This document shows, piece after piece, positions 14,664 to 20,799 of a stretch of DNA of 39,422 bases; position 1 is the stretch's first letter, and each line of letters starts with the position of its first letter. A program made the translations under genes and the position numbers. The stretch covers positions 1 to 39,422 of IMG/VR virus record IMGVR_UViG_3300023210_000085. One strand, written 5' to 3'. The DNA is from a virus. Under the pieces are notes generated by a model. The model had not been told where the DNA came from and did no database searches. It was given only the letters and a program-made list of their open reading frames with translations.

Positions 14664-15467
14664 ATGTATTTACACATAAATTTCAGCAACAAGTTTCTTT
14701 TGAACAAGTATACCAAGTGGTATTTTAACATAATACTAGAAGCACAATCAAGGTCTCCGTTACCTCGGGGAGAAACCGAACATCATCATGTGTTGCCTAA
14801 ATCATTATGGCCAGAGTATCAGAAGTTATCAATACACGACTGGAACGGAGCACACATAACCCATAAGGAACATTTTATATGTCATTGGTTATTGACGAAA
14901 ATGGTCAGTGGTACCGATAAAATACCTATTTACCATGCGTTTCATTGGATGTCAGTCTCGTCGCCCACACATTCAAGGAGATACACAAGCAAACAATATT
15001 CAATAGCCAAACAATATCTCTCATTGGCTAGAAAAGAGAGATTGAAAGATAAAACCAATCCATTTATCAGTAGAAAGGGACCATCAAATCATAATTGGGG
15101 AAGAAAACATTCAGCCGAAACCAAAATGTTGCAACGGATATCGAAACTTGGTGATGGCAATCCGGCAAAGCGCGATGATGTTCGAAAGAAGATAAGTGAC
15201 TCGCTGTTATCTCATTACAAAACACACGAGAATCCATTCAAACATAAAACCCATTCAGATGAAACTAAACAATTGATGCGAGATCAAATCGATCCGGATC
15301 GATTTACTGGTGACAAAAACCCAATGGCCAATCTAGAAACAAGACGAAAAGTAGGTGATACGCGACGTGGCAAATGCTGGATTACAAATGACATCACTAA
15401 TCAACTAGTTTCTAAATCCACGGCCTTGCCAGATGGGTGGAGAAAGGGTTTTACTAAGAGAAAATAA
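14664..15467 (+). CDS. HNH homing endonuclease with NUMOD3 repeats, 267 aa
   Basis: The N-terminal domain contains the catalytic pattern ETEHHHVLPKSLW (about 37-49) and ITHKEHFICHWLL, the H-H...N/H...H arrangement of phage HNH endonucleases. Two NUMOD3-like helical DNA-binding repeats follow (GRKHSAETKMLQRISK and KTHSDETKQLM), then a WITND...LPDGWRKG tail. It would nick or cut a specific site and promote its own spread. AAGGAC precedes the ATG. The stop codon ends at 15467, exactly abutting the end of the convergent DNA ligase gene at 15468. It is a paralogue of the gene at 27767. Confidence 0.93.
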   Translation: MYLHINFSNKFLLNKYTKWYFNIILEAQSRSPLPRGETEHHHVLPKSLWPEYQKLSIHDWNGAHITHKEHFICHWLLTKMVSGTDKIPIYHAFHWMSVSSPTHSRRYTSKQYSIAKQYLSLARKERLKDKTNPFISRKGPSNHNWGRKHSAETKMLQRISKLGDGNPAKRDDVRKKISDSLLSHYKTHENPFKHKTHSDETKQLMRDQIDPDRFTGDKNPMANLETRRKVGDTRRGKCWITNDITNQLVSKSTALPDGWRKGFTKRK

Positions 15468-16592
15468 TTAACAATCTCTATCACCGCCCCATATGTGATA
15501 ACATACTCCAAATCTCGGCTTACCATCCGGAGTAAGGTCTTGGTATCTGACGGTTGCCTGATTACCTACGTACTGGTCCGCATTGGCCATAAGATCACGC
15601 AAATATGGTTGATCTCCCTTAATTCCTGTATCAAATTTTATTCCGCCTTTTGTTTCGAATGATACCGATTTGATCATTCCGGCATAATTTCCCCGTCCCT
15701 CATTCAAACAAAGTATTGTAAATTCTTCATCTTTGAATTCCTTGCGCTTCAATAGACCCTTTGAACGTTTGTTTTCGTACAGAGAATTGCCATCACGAAC
15801 CATTTGACCTTCTTGACCAGCGGCAAGATAGCCCTGATACAGTTCGTCAAGATGTTCCTTGTTGCGAACCAATTCGGTTTCAACCAATACCAATGGACTA
15901 TCCACCTTGGCCTCTTCATCATCGCGCCACCAGCAAGACATTGCCGCCAGTTCTATGGAACGTTCGAAAAATCCACGTTTCGAAGAAGGCAAATCGTATA
16001 CCCAATACTGCAGGTTATGCGCCGATTCCCGCAATTGCTGTTCCGTAGGTGACTTTTTCTTAGCCAGTGACACAATCTTGTTGAAATCGTTCTTCAATCG
16101 ACTGCAATACAGTTCTCCATCCAAAATCAGATCGGGATCATCGTTGAAAAATTCCTGTAGGGCTTCGCGAATGTGTGGTGCGCCCAAGATTGGTCCACCA
16201 GTACGAGTCCACATACCATCGGCTTTCACGATGCAACGGATGCCATCCAGTTTTGGTTGACTGAAAGTTTTCTCGGACATCTTGCCTTCATACTTTTTCG
16301 CAAGCATCGGGGCCATGAACTTCTGAACATCGATGTTTTCAATGTTTGTATGGTATTTGCCCTGATCCAGCTTTTTTGTCATCTTGGCTTTAGCCTCGGA
16401 CATCGCTTGCTCTTCGGGTGAGGTTTCGTTGGCACGACCGATGTTCTTGCCTTCACAGACCGTCCACGAGGACGTTACCTGCTTGCCATCGATTTGACCA
16501 CTGGTAACACGATATTGGTTGCCTTCAACTTCCAGGGTCCACACTTGAGTGGCACCAGTTGATGTACGTTTAAACAGTGTGTCAAAAATCAT
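15468..16592 (-). CDS. ATP-dependent DNA ligase with N-terminal WGR domain
   Basis: The 374-residue enzyme seals DNA nicks. The adenylation motif is SQPKLDGIR with Lys114. Downstream motifs include LDGELY, the EGQMVRD segment, and LLKRKEF (motif V), followed by a small OB-fold region. The first 80 residues (WTLEVEGNQYRVTSGQ...GRAN...KLDQGKY) match the WGR domain, which binds DNA ends or nicks in PARPs and some bacterial proteins. I chose ATG 16592 because AAGGA lies upstream and an ATG at 16631 falls within the promoter. A TTGCAA/TATACT promoter precedes it. Confidence 0.93.
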   Translation of the reverse strand: MIFDTLFKRTSTGATQVWTLEVEGNQYRVTSGQIDGKQVTSSWTVCEGKNIGRANETSPEEQAMSEAKAKMTKKLDQGKYHTNIENIDVQKFMAPMLAKKYEGKMSEKTFSQPKLDGIRCIVKADGMWTRTGGPILGAPHIREALQEFFNDDPDLILDGELYCSRLKNDFNKIVSLAKKKSPTEQQLRESAHNLQYWVYDLPSSKRGFFERSIELAAMSCWWRDDEEAKVDSPLVLVETELVRNKEHLDELYQGYLAAGQEGQMVRDGNSLYENKRSKGLLKRKEFKDEEFTILCLNEGRGNYAGMIKSVSFETKGGIKFDTGIKGDQPYLRDLMANADQYVGNQATVRYQDLTPDGKPRFGVCYHIWGGDRDC

Positions 16593-16622
16593 TTGATGTT
16601 CCTTGCTGGTTGGTATGCTAAG

Positions 16623-16650
16623 AGTATACACGAGTTATCGTATATTGCAA
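16623..16650 (-). promoter_or_regulatory. Early promoter of the DNA ligase gene
   Basis: TTGCAA (16650-16645), a 16-base spacer and TATACT (16628-16623) are read on the minus strand, about 30 bases upstream of the ligase ATG. Confidence 0.65.
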
Positions 16651-16651
16651 G

Positions 16652-16867
16652 CTATTTTATGTAATCAAGAACACGTTGAGCGAATTCAATAGCGTCCACC
16701 TTTTTGACCGTGTATGAATATATTGATTCATTATTCCAAAATGCATCAAATTGTTCATCCGACCATTCGTACGTAGCCTGAAAGCTTTTCTTTTCAGCAT
16801 AGTACGCGGCTTCGACAGCTATATTGCTGAACTCCAATTCCTCGCCATACCGGGTAAACTTAATCAT
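16652..16867 (-). CDS. Small hypothetical protein, 71 aa
   Basis: ATG 16867 overlaps the upstream stop as ATGA. The protein is acidic and aromatic (MIKFTRYGEELEF..., then FWNNESIYSYTVKKVDAIEF) with an alpha-helical C-terminus. No domain is recognised. It ends right at the promoter of the ligase gene, so it closes the operon that starts near 18000. Confidence 0.7.
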   Translation of the reverse strand: MIKFTRYGEELEFSNIAVEAAYYAEKKSFQATYEWSDEQFDAFWNNESIYSYTVKKVDAIEFAQRVLDYIK

Positions 16868-17052
16868 GCTTCCCCCACCCCACCGTATCCTTGATCGCCC
16901 ATGATCTGTTTGGCGAGGTCCATTTCTTCCTCACGCATTTCGACCAAACGGTCATTGGATTGGCGGATGTCCATTGCGGCTTGAGCAATCTCGGTCAGAC
17001 GGATGTGCAAGATCAGGCCGATGCCAAGCAAAATTAGTGAAATGATAATCAT
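16864..17052 (-). CDS. Small membrane-anchored coiled-coil protein, 62 aa
   Basis: The first 17 residues (MIIISLILLGIGLILHI) form one hydrophobic helix. A charged helical stretch with heptad-like spacing (RQSNDRLVEMREEEMDLAKQ) and a glycine-rich end follow. This predicts an inner-membrane protein with a cytoplasmic coiled coil. GGAG precedes ATG 17052. No family is recognised. Confidence 0.75.
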   Translation of the reverse strand: MIIISLILLGIGLILHIRLTEIAQAAMDIRQSNDRLVEMREEEMDLAKQIMGDQGYGGVGEA

Positions 17053-17066
17053 TTTTGTTCTCCAGT

Positions 17067-17507
17067 TTAAGGGTGAAGGTCGAAGTTGCCCAAGATCAGC
17101 GGCAACATTGTATCAGTGTTCTTGTCGGGACAAAAGACGTATGCACAAGTGTCCATGGGACCGTAGAATACCGCTTCGGCATCCTTGATCGGGTATGTGG
17201 GATCATTGACAACACCTGCAACATATCCAGTGGCGTTAGCGACCTGAACTGCGGCATTCATCTGTTTGCCATCCACTGCCAGTACCAGAACAGTGCCGAA
17301 CCCTTGTGGAGTGCTTGTGCGCCATTCTGCGACACCCTTGGAAATATCCTTGGACAGTTTCTTGGCAGTTGTTTTTTGTACGATATCATACACGAAAGCA
17401 TTCGAAGCGTGTGACGCTTGCGCCATCGCTTTGCCGGGGTTCATAGAGTCCAGATCATCGCGCATCAGGATGTACAGGACAGGGAGTGTTTCAGTTTGTT
17501 CAGTCAT
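17067..17507 (-). CDS. Peptidyl-tRNA hydrolase, Pth2 family
   Basis: The 146-residue product carries the Pth2 signature: YILMRDDLDSMNPGKAMAQASHAS near residues 12-35 contains the conserved GK-A-Q--HA pattern, and VAGVVNDPTYPI supplies the later conserved segment. Pth2 releases tRNA from prematurely dropped peptidyl-tRNA in the cytoplasm. The family is typical of archaea and eukaryotes and is scattered in phages; most bacteria use Pth1. AGGAAC precedes ATG 17507. It fits with the tmRNA and the RNA ligase as part of a translation-maintenance set. Confidence 0.85.
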   Translation of the reverse strand: MTEQTETLPVLYILMRDDLDSMNPGKAMAQASHASNAFVYDIVQKTTAKKLSKDISKGVAEWRTSTPQGFGTVLVLAVDGKQMNAAVQVANATGYVAGVVNDPTYPIKDAEAVFYGPMDTCAYVFCPDKNTDTMLPLILGNFDLHP

Positions 17508-17527
17508 TTTTTAGTTCCTATTCGGGT

Positions 17528-17701
17528 TCAGCCGGTTTCCCAAGCTTTGCGTCTTTCTTCTGGTGACAGGGCGTCATGCTCTTCCATTGTGGCCTCTGCT
17601 ATTACTTTGATGATATCGTGATCCATTCCCATGAAAATATCCTTCATGAGTGCATCCATTATTCCTATTTCTATTTCAAGATCAGGGGTTTCAGTCATCA
17701 T
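17528..17701 (-). CDS. Small acidic protein, 57 aa
   Basis: A 58-codon frame starts at ATG 17701, overlapping the upstream stop as ATGA and preceded by AAAGG. It ends at TGA 17530-17528. The product (MMTETPDLEIEIGIMDALMKD...EEHDALSPEERRKAWETG) is acidic and predicted all-helical. No family is recognised. It fills the space between pth2 and the 90-aa gene and belongs to the same operon. Confidence 0.75.
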   Translation of the reverse strand: MMTETPDLEIEIGIMDALMKDIFMGMDHDIIKVIAEATMEEHDALSPEERRKAWETG

Positions 17702-17970
17702 CTTACCTTTGGATCAATTTCTAGCACTGTTTCCTCATGTGTTTCAATTCGGTATGAAGTGTACGACGACATGGGACTCTTTTTCTTGAACACTTGCGGG
17801 GCCGAGAAATGTCTACGAATTTCTGTCTTCAATCGACAATGTTCTGCGTAAACTCTGGCTTTCTTTTCAGTGGTGAACAACGCGACCTGTTCTTCGAAGG
17901 CAATGTCGTGCCATTCGCCACCGATAACCTGTTGCTCAACCCAATACCCCACACCAATCAGTACAAACAT
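17698..17970 (-). CDS. Small hypothetical protein, 90 aa
   Basis: GGAAAG precedes ATG 17970, which is the first gene after an early promoter. The N-terminus is mildly hydrophobic (MFVLIGVGYWVEQQVIGG), then a basic helix (TEKKARVYAEHCRLKTEIRRHF) and a C-terminal strand region follow. No known domain is visible. Confidence 0.7.
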   Translation of the reverse strand: MFVLIGVGYWVEQQVIGGEWHDIAFEEQVALFTTEKKARVYAEHCRLKTEIRRHFSAPQVFKKKSPMSSYTSYRIETHEETVLEIDPKVR

Positions 17971-17999
17971 TTTAATCTTTCCGTTGTTTCGATTGTCAC

Positions 18000-18027
18000 A
18001 GTATACTGGAATTCACAGATATGTCAA
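18000..18027 (-). promoter_or_regulatory. Early promoter
   Basis: TTGACA (18027-18022), a 16-base spacer and TATACT (18005-18000) drive the 17970-16652 operon. The -35 overlaps the end of the upstream 94-aa gene. Confidence 0.75.
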
Positions 18028-18308
18028 CCAAAACCGTCAATCTTTAACCAACCTTTTACCCGATCAACCATTTCCGGACTGAACCCACCGATATGCCATT
18101 TGCGTTTACCGTAGTCGGTGTCCGTGGCGTTGTAATCGTAGATGGTGGCTACTTCGCCATCATCGAAGGTCATTGTCCAGATCGCAGAAGTCTTTTCAAC
18201 ACCACGCTCCGGTGCTCCGAAGACATCCTCAATGTTATTGAAAGTCGTTTCGATGTACCCCATCAGGGAAGTACCAACGGCATCGCCGCCTAGTTTGAAC
18301 GTGTTCAT
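18024..18308 (-). CDS. Hypothetical protein, 94 aa
   Basis: I chose ATG 18308 because TAGGA lies eight bases upstream and the longer reading overlaps the previous gene. The product is a compact alpha/beta protein containing TTFNNIEDVFGAPE, an IWTMTFDDGEVATIYDYN hairpin and a C-terminal helix. Similar short proteins are common in early regions of T4-like phages, but I cannot name a family. Confidence 0.75.
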   Translation of the reverse strand: MNTFKLGGDAVGTSLMGYIETTFNNIEDVFGAPERGVEKTSAIWTMTFDDGEVATIYDYNATDTDYGKRKWHIGGFSPEMVDRVKGWLKIDGFG

Positions 18309-18316
18309 TTGATTTC

Positions 18317-18805
18317 CTACCTTAAGTAATTTGGGCCAGTCCAAGAGACGGAGTATCCGCCTTTAAGGATGTTGCCACGTGCTGCGTTCTTTGCGGGAGT
18401 GCCCCATGAAGCAGGGTACAGAATGTCGCCAGCTTTGAATTTGCCGCCATCTTTCTTGACGATAAAACCCCATGCTGAACCACTCGAAATGATCTTGATG
18501 TATTTCGGGCCGGTCTTGATTTTCAGACCCTCGGCAAAACGGTCGTACTGTATGCTGCCGATATTCCCGAAGTCGTTCTTGATGACTTCAAGCAAGTCTA
18601 ATACTGCAACTTCCAGTATGGATGGGTTGGGGTTGACATACGGAACTTCTTCAACTTCTGCGACTTCAACAACTTCTTCGACAGGTGCCATCGCAGCTTC
18701 GTATGCCTCGATGATGGCTTTAGTTTGGTCCCATTTATTTCCACCGTCACCTAAACGGTAGGCGAGGTTGGCGACAACTGCGGCTTCAAAGGCTACTTTA
18801 TTCAT
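18317..18805 (-). CDS. Conserved phage protein of unknown function, 162 aa
   Basis: The protein has an N-terminal helical part, an acidic valine-rich linker (PVEEVVEVAEVEEVPYV), and a conserved-looking C-terminal domain with FAEGLKIKTGPKYIKIIS, GFIVKKDGGKFKAGDILYPASW and a GTPAKNAARGNILKGG end. This end resembles small beta domains in other phage proteins of unknown role. AGGAGAG precedes ATG 18805. A TTGACG/TAAGAT promoter and a leader shared with the 19643 gene are upstream. Confidence 0.75.
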   Translation of the reverse strand: MNKVAFEAAVVANLAYRLGDGGNKWDQTKAIIEAYEAAMAPVEEVVEVAEVEEVPYVNPNPSILEVAVLDLLEVIKNDFGNIGSIQYDRFAEGLKIKTGPKYIKIISSGSAWGFIVKKDGGKFKAGDILYPASWGTPAKNAARGNILKGGYSVSWTGPNYLR

Positions 18806-18809
18806 GTGA

Positions 18810-18866
18810 TCTCTCCTGTTGTTTCTTTCTACTCTTTGATCTTACCATGAATCGATCTCACGTCAA
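18810..18866 (-). promoter_or_regulatory. Early promoter and leader module (copy 1)
   Basis: TTGACG (18866-18861), a 16-base spacer and TAAGAT (18844-18839) are followed by a 23-base leader (18832-18810) containing AGGAGA. The same 23 bases occur before the 19643 gene. Confidence 0.65.
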
Positions 18867-18880
18867 GCTTTTAGAGTGAT

Positions 18881-19144
18881 TTATTTTCTTGCGTTGTCCA
18901 AAAGTTTGGTTTCAATCGCATCTTCTGTCTTGGCAGGATCGTATTCTTCTACCGAACTTCCGCCCGGATTTGCGTGTTTGGCAAACAGATGTTCGTACGC
19001 GGCATCTTCCGATACAAATGGACCATATGCACTGGCATGCTCACGCCAGTCCCATGCATTCTTTGGTGCATTGTAATCTTCCAAGATGTAAAACCACTGA
19101 TCAGGGTTACGTTCGATTATGTGGCATTCGCTGTTGGTACTCAT
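18881..19144 (-). CDS. Hypothetical protein, 87 aa
   Basis: GGAGAA precedes ATG 19144, which overlaps the upstream stop. The protein is aromatic and acidic (WFYILEDYNAPKNAWDWREHASAYGPF, then EDAAYEHLFAKHANPGG), a pattern seen in small phage proteins of unknown function with a similar VSED--Y helix. It is soluble, with no catalytic motif visible. Confidence 0.75.
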   Translation of the reverse strand: MSTNSECHIIERNPDQWFYILEDYNAPKNAWDWREHASAYGPFVSEDAAYEHLFAKHANPGGSSVEEYDPAKTEDAIETKLLDNARK

Positions 19145-19317
19145 GCGAATTCTCCATTGGCCAATGCTTCGGAAAGCTGGTCACCGTTGATGTTGAACTT
19201 GTTCTGAATGAACTCTTTAACATCATCGAACTTGATCGTGCATTCGCTGCCCCAAAATTTAGGATTGTTGCATGCTTTGTCATATGCTTGGGCAATCTCG
19301 TTTTCGCGGACGCTCAT
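19141..19317 (-). CDS. Small hypothetical protein, 58 aa
   Basis: A 59-codon frame starts at ATG 19317 (overlapping the upstream TGA as ATGA) and ends at TGA 19143-19141, overlapping the next ATG the same way. It reads MSVRENEIAQAYDKACNNPKFW..., with a C-terminal NINGDQLSEALANGEFA helix. No family is recognised. Four-base overlaps at both ends support it strongly as a coupled gene. Confidence 0.75.
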   Translation of the reverse strand: MSVRENEIAQAYDKACNNPKFWGSECTIKFDDVKEFIQNKFNINGDQLSEALANGEFA

Positions 19318-19643
19318 TTGATTGCTCCCGCTGTCATGTTGTCCTGAATTAATTTAACAATTCGGTCATTCAGGTCATTCAGCGATTTAAGCACATGTGC
19401 GTCGATTTTTGAAGTGGTGAGGTCAAAGAATGGACCCTTGTTCATTGGATCGCCAATAAGGGGATCACGGAAGGTCAATGGAAATACATGATTGTTGCCG
19501 TTGATCATTGATACTTGGACCACGCCGTATTCCGTGGTAAACATCTTACGTTCGTCGTGAGGAACAATAATTACGTCCGTTACATGATCCGGGTTCAATG
19601 AGACTGATGTGTCCGTGGCTGCGTCGTTGATGGTAACTAACAT
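19314..19643 (-). CDS. Hypothetical protein, 109 aa
   Basis: AGGAGAG precedes ATG 19643. The first 50 residues form a beta-rich domain (MLVTINDAATDTSVSLNP, VTDVIIVPHDERKMFTTEYGV) and the last 40 a helix (KSLNDLNDRIVKLIQDN). No family is recognised. It heads the operon 19643-18881 behind a promoter-leader module shared with the 18805 gene. Confidence 0.75.
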   Translation of the reverse strand: MLVTINDAATDTSVSLNPDHVTDVIIVPHDERKMFTTEYGVVQVSMINGNNHVFPLTFRDPLIGDPMNKGPFFDLTTSKIDAHVLKSLNDLNDRIVKLIQDNMTAGAIK

Positions 19644-19647
19644 GGTT

Positions 19648-19704
19648 TCTCTCCTGTTGTTTCTTTCTACAATTGAAGAATACCACAGATACCATGTACG
19701 TCAA
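19648..19704 (-). promoter_or_regulatory. Early promoter and leader module (copy 2)
   Basis: TTGACG (19704-19699), a 16-base spacer and TATTCT (19682-19677) are followed by the same 23-base AGGAGA leader (19670-19648) as before the 18805 gene. Confidence 0.65.
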
Positions 19705-19724
19705 GCGTTTTATGAAAATAAAGT

Positions 19725-19754
19725 GGGGCCAGTTCTGTTGCTAGGTCTGGCCCC
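19725..19754 (-). terminator. Terminator hairpin of the tmRNA gene
   Basis: GGGGCCAG pairs with CTGGCCCC across a 14-base loop; on the minus strand ACTTTATTTTC follows. It could also be the 3' stem of the tmRNA coding piece. Confidence 0.55.
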
Positions 19755-19775
19755 GAACCCCGATACTAAGGTAGC

Positions 19776-19814
19776 TTACGCTGCCATTAGCTCATATGCA
19801 CGATTGTCGTTTGC
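19776..19814 (-). other. tmRNA tag reading frame
   Basis: Twelve codons from GCA (19814) to GCG, then TAA, give ANDNRAYELMAA. The start AND and the end AA match the ends of known tmRNA tags. The A-rich stretch just upstream also matches the usual context. Confidence 0.8.
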
Positions 19815-20060
19815 TGCATTTGCAATTTTTGAACTGTTAAGGCCGTATCTAACCTACTATCTCCACATCACTATTCAATGCCAATCGATACCCAGTTCAT
19901 CCCCATAAAAAAGAACACGATAATATCTTCCTGCGGCATATGCCGAAACGCCCAGAAGATCGGTCTTTCGGTCCACACCGTCATGTTCTTATTGGTGGAG
20001 ATGGGCGAAGTCGAATCGCCGTCTTGGCCACCTTTCGATCTGCTTCATCAACAGTATCTA

Positions 20061-20091
20061 TATTTATACTCCAATAGGAGAATCAAGTCAA
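20061..20091 (-). promoter_or_regulatory. Dual early/late promoter of tmRNA
   Basis: TTGACT (20091-20086), a 17-base spacer and TATAAA (20068-20063) form a sigma70-type promoter. The same site contains the late octamer TATAAATA (20068-20061). The tmRNA could thus be made throughout infection. Confidence 0.6.
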
Positions 20092-20637
20092 GTTATTTCT
20101 TACAATATGGAAAAATTCTTCTACATGGGATGCATTCAGATTATTTTTCAACCAGTTTACGCTTACGCTAACAAATTGAACATTCCCCATAACATACCCC
20201 TTCGAGGAATCAATCCTATCTAGTGATGCTAGATAATTCTTACTCACGGTGGCGTTGCCACTCCAGTGAGGAAGGATCAGGTCTACGTTAGTAAAAGCAC
20301 ATTTACCGCGCTGCGCACCCCATAATTCTTTTAAATACGGGAGATTCAAATTGGTAGTGTCGAACCGGCCTTCGCTAATTCGCATATCTATTCTGCGCAA
20401 GAATCCCCTGAACCCGGTATATTCGTCAACGCGGTTATGACTTATTATCTGTAGGTGTTTCTTGTTTTCTTCACCGTGCATCCATTCGAGTAAATGATCA
20501 TTATTTCGATACGTTGCTGCACATTTCAATGAACAGTAGAAGTTTGTTTTTCCGTTACGACGTTGCCGATCAATTTCTTTCTTTGGTTTCTCAACAGATG
20601 AATCACACCCATGACATATAATAGTAGTTAATTTCAT
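20083..20637 (-). CDS. HNH homing endonuclease with N-terminal zinc finger, 184 aa
   Basis: An N-terminal treble-clef-like segment has CHGC (residues 8-11) and CSLKC (35-39). A C-terminal HNH region has CAFTNVDLILPHW and the conserved ASLDRIDSSKGYVMGNVQFVS, where DR-D, N and H-like positions are typical of the family. ATG 20637 has GGAGG upstream. This Shine-Dalgarno lies in one arm of an 11-bp hairpin with a late promoter in its loop, so only late transcripts should be translated well. The gene sits right behind the tmRNA promoter. Confidence 0.9.
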   Translation of the reverse strand: MKLTTIICHGCDSSVEKPKKEIDRQRRNGKTNFYCSLKCAATYRNNDHLLEWMHGEENKKHLQIISHNRVDEYTGFRGFLRRIDMRISEGRFDTTNLNLPYLKELWGAQRGKCAFTNVDLILPHWSGNATVSKNYLASLDRIDSSKGYVMGNVQFVSVSVNWLKNNLNASHVEEFFHIVRNNLT

Positions 20638-20640
20638 ATC

Positions 20641-20677
20641 ATTCCTCCACCATTATTTATCATTTTGGTGGAGGAAT
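20641..20677 (-). promoter_or_regulatory. RBS-sequestering hairpin with a late promoter in its loop
   Basis: ATTCCTCCACC (20677-20667 on minus) pairs perfectly with GGTGGAGGAAT (20651-20641), which contains the Shine-Dalgarno of the HNH gene. The 15-base loop carries GATAAATA, so RNA started there lacks the blocking arm. A second late-type octamer CTAAATAC lies upstream near 20682-20689. Confidence 0.75.
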
Positions 20678-20698
20678 GGGTATTTAGTGGAGGAATGG
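20666..20698. repeat. 15-bp tandem repeat
   Basis: GTGGAGGAATGGGTA occurs twice, separated by four bases. One copy supplies an arm of the RBS-blocking hairpin. Confidence 0.6.
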
Positions 20699-20710
20699 GT
20701 AGGTAATATC

Positions 20711-20797
20711 CTAAGTTCTATTTCGTCGGATGAAGGGGTCTTCCTCTTGTACCACTACATATGGGTTTATATGCTCTACGTGAATCATTACGTCCAT
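20711..20797 (-). CDS. Possible small protein, 28 aa
   Basis: ATG 20797 lies just after the stop of the 332-aa gene, with GGAG nine bases upstream. The frame runs 28 codons to TAG 20713-20711. The product MDVMIHVEHINPYVVVQEED... is short and without motif. The ribosome-binding site and tight spacing are the main support. Confidence 0.35.
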   Translation of the reverse strand: MDVMIHVEHINPYVVVQEEDPFIRRNRT

Positions 20798-20799
20798 GA

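Larger units (their letters stand above)
19725..20055 (-). ncRNA. ssrA: Circularly permuted two-piece tmRNA
   Basis: The acceptor piece comes first on the minus strand: T-arm GGCGA-TTCGACT-TCGCC (20020-20004), acceptor strand CATCTCC (20003-19997), A and CCA (19995-19993). An 88-base spacer follows. The coding piece then starts with GGGGATG (19904-19898), which pairs with CATCTCC at all seven positions, including the G3-U70 pair that marks alanine tRNAs. It continues as ACTGGGTATCGA, like the CTGGATTCGAC of ordinary tmRNA. Further on, GCAAACGACAAT opens a tag frame ANDNRAYELMAA ending in TAA (19778-19776). tmRNA rescues stalled ribosomes and tags the product for proteolysis. The permuted order matches alphaproteobacterial tmRNA genes. 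Exact ends are inferred. Confidence 0.85.

Noticed and set aside
19845-19860. GGAGATA strand as an alternative 5' acceptor of the tmRNA
   Set aside because: It mismatches the acceptor strand at position 7 and lacks the G3-U70 pair. GGGGATG at 19904-19898 pairs fully and is followed by the expected TGG...TCGA context.
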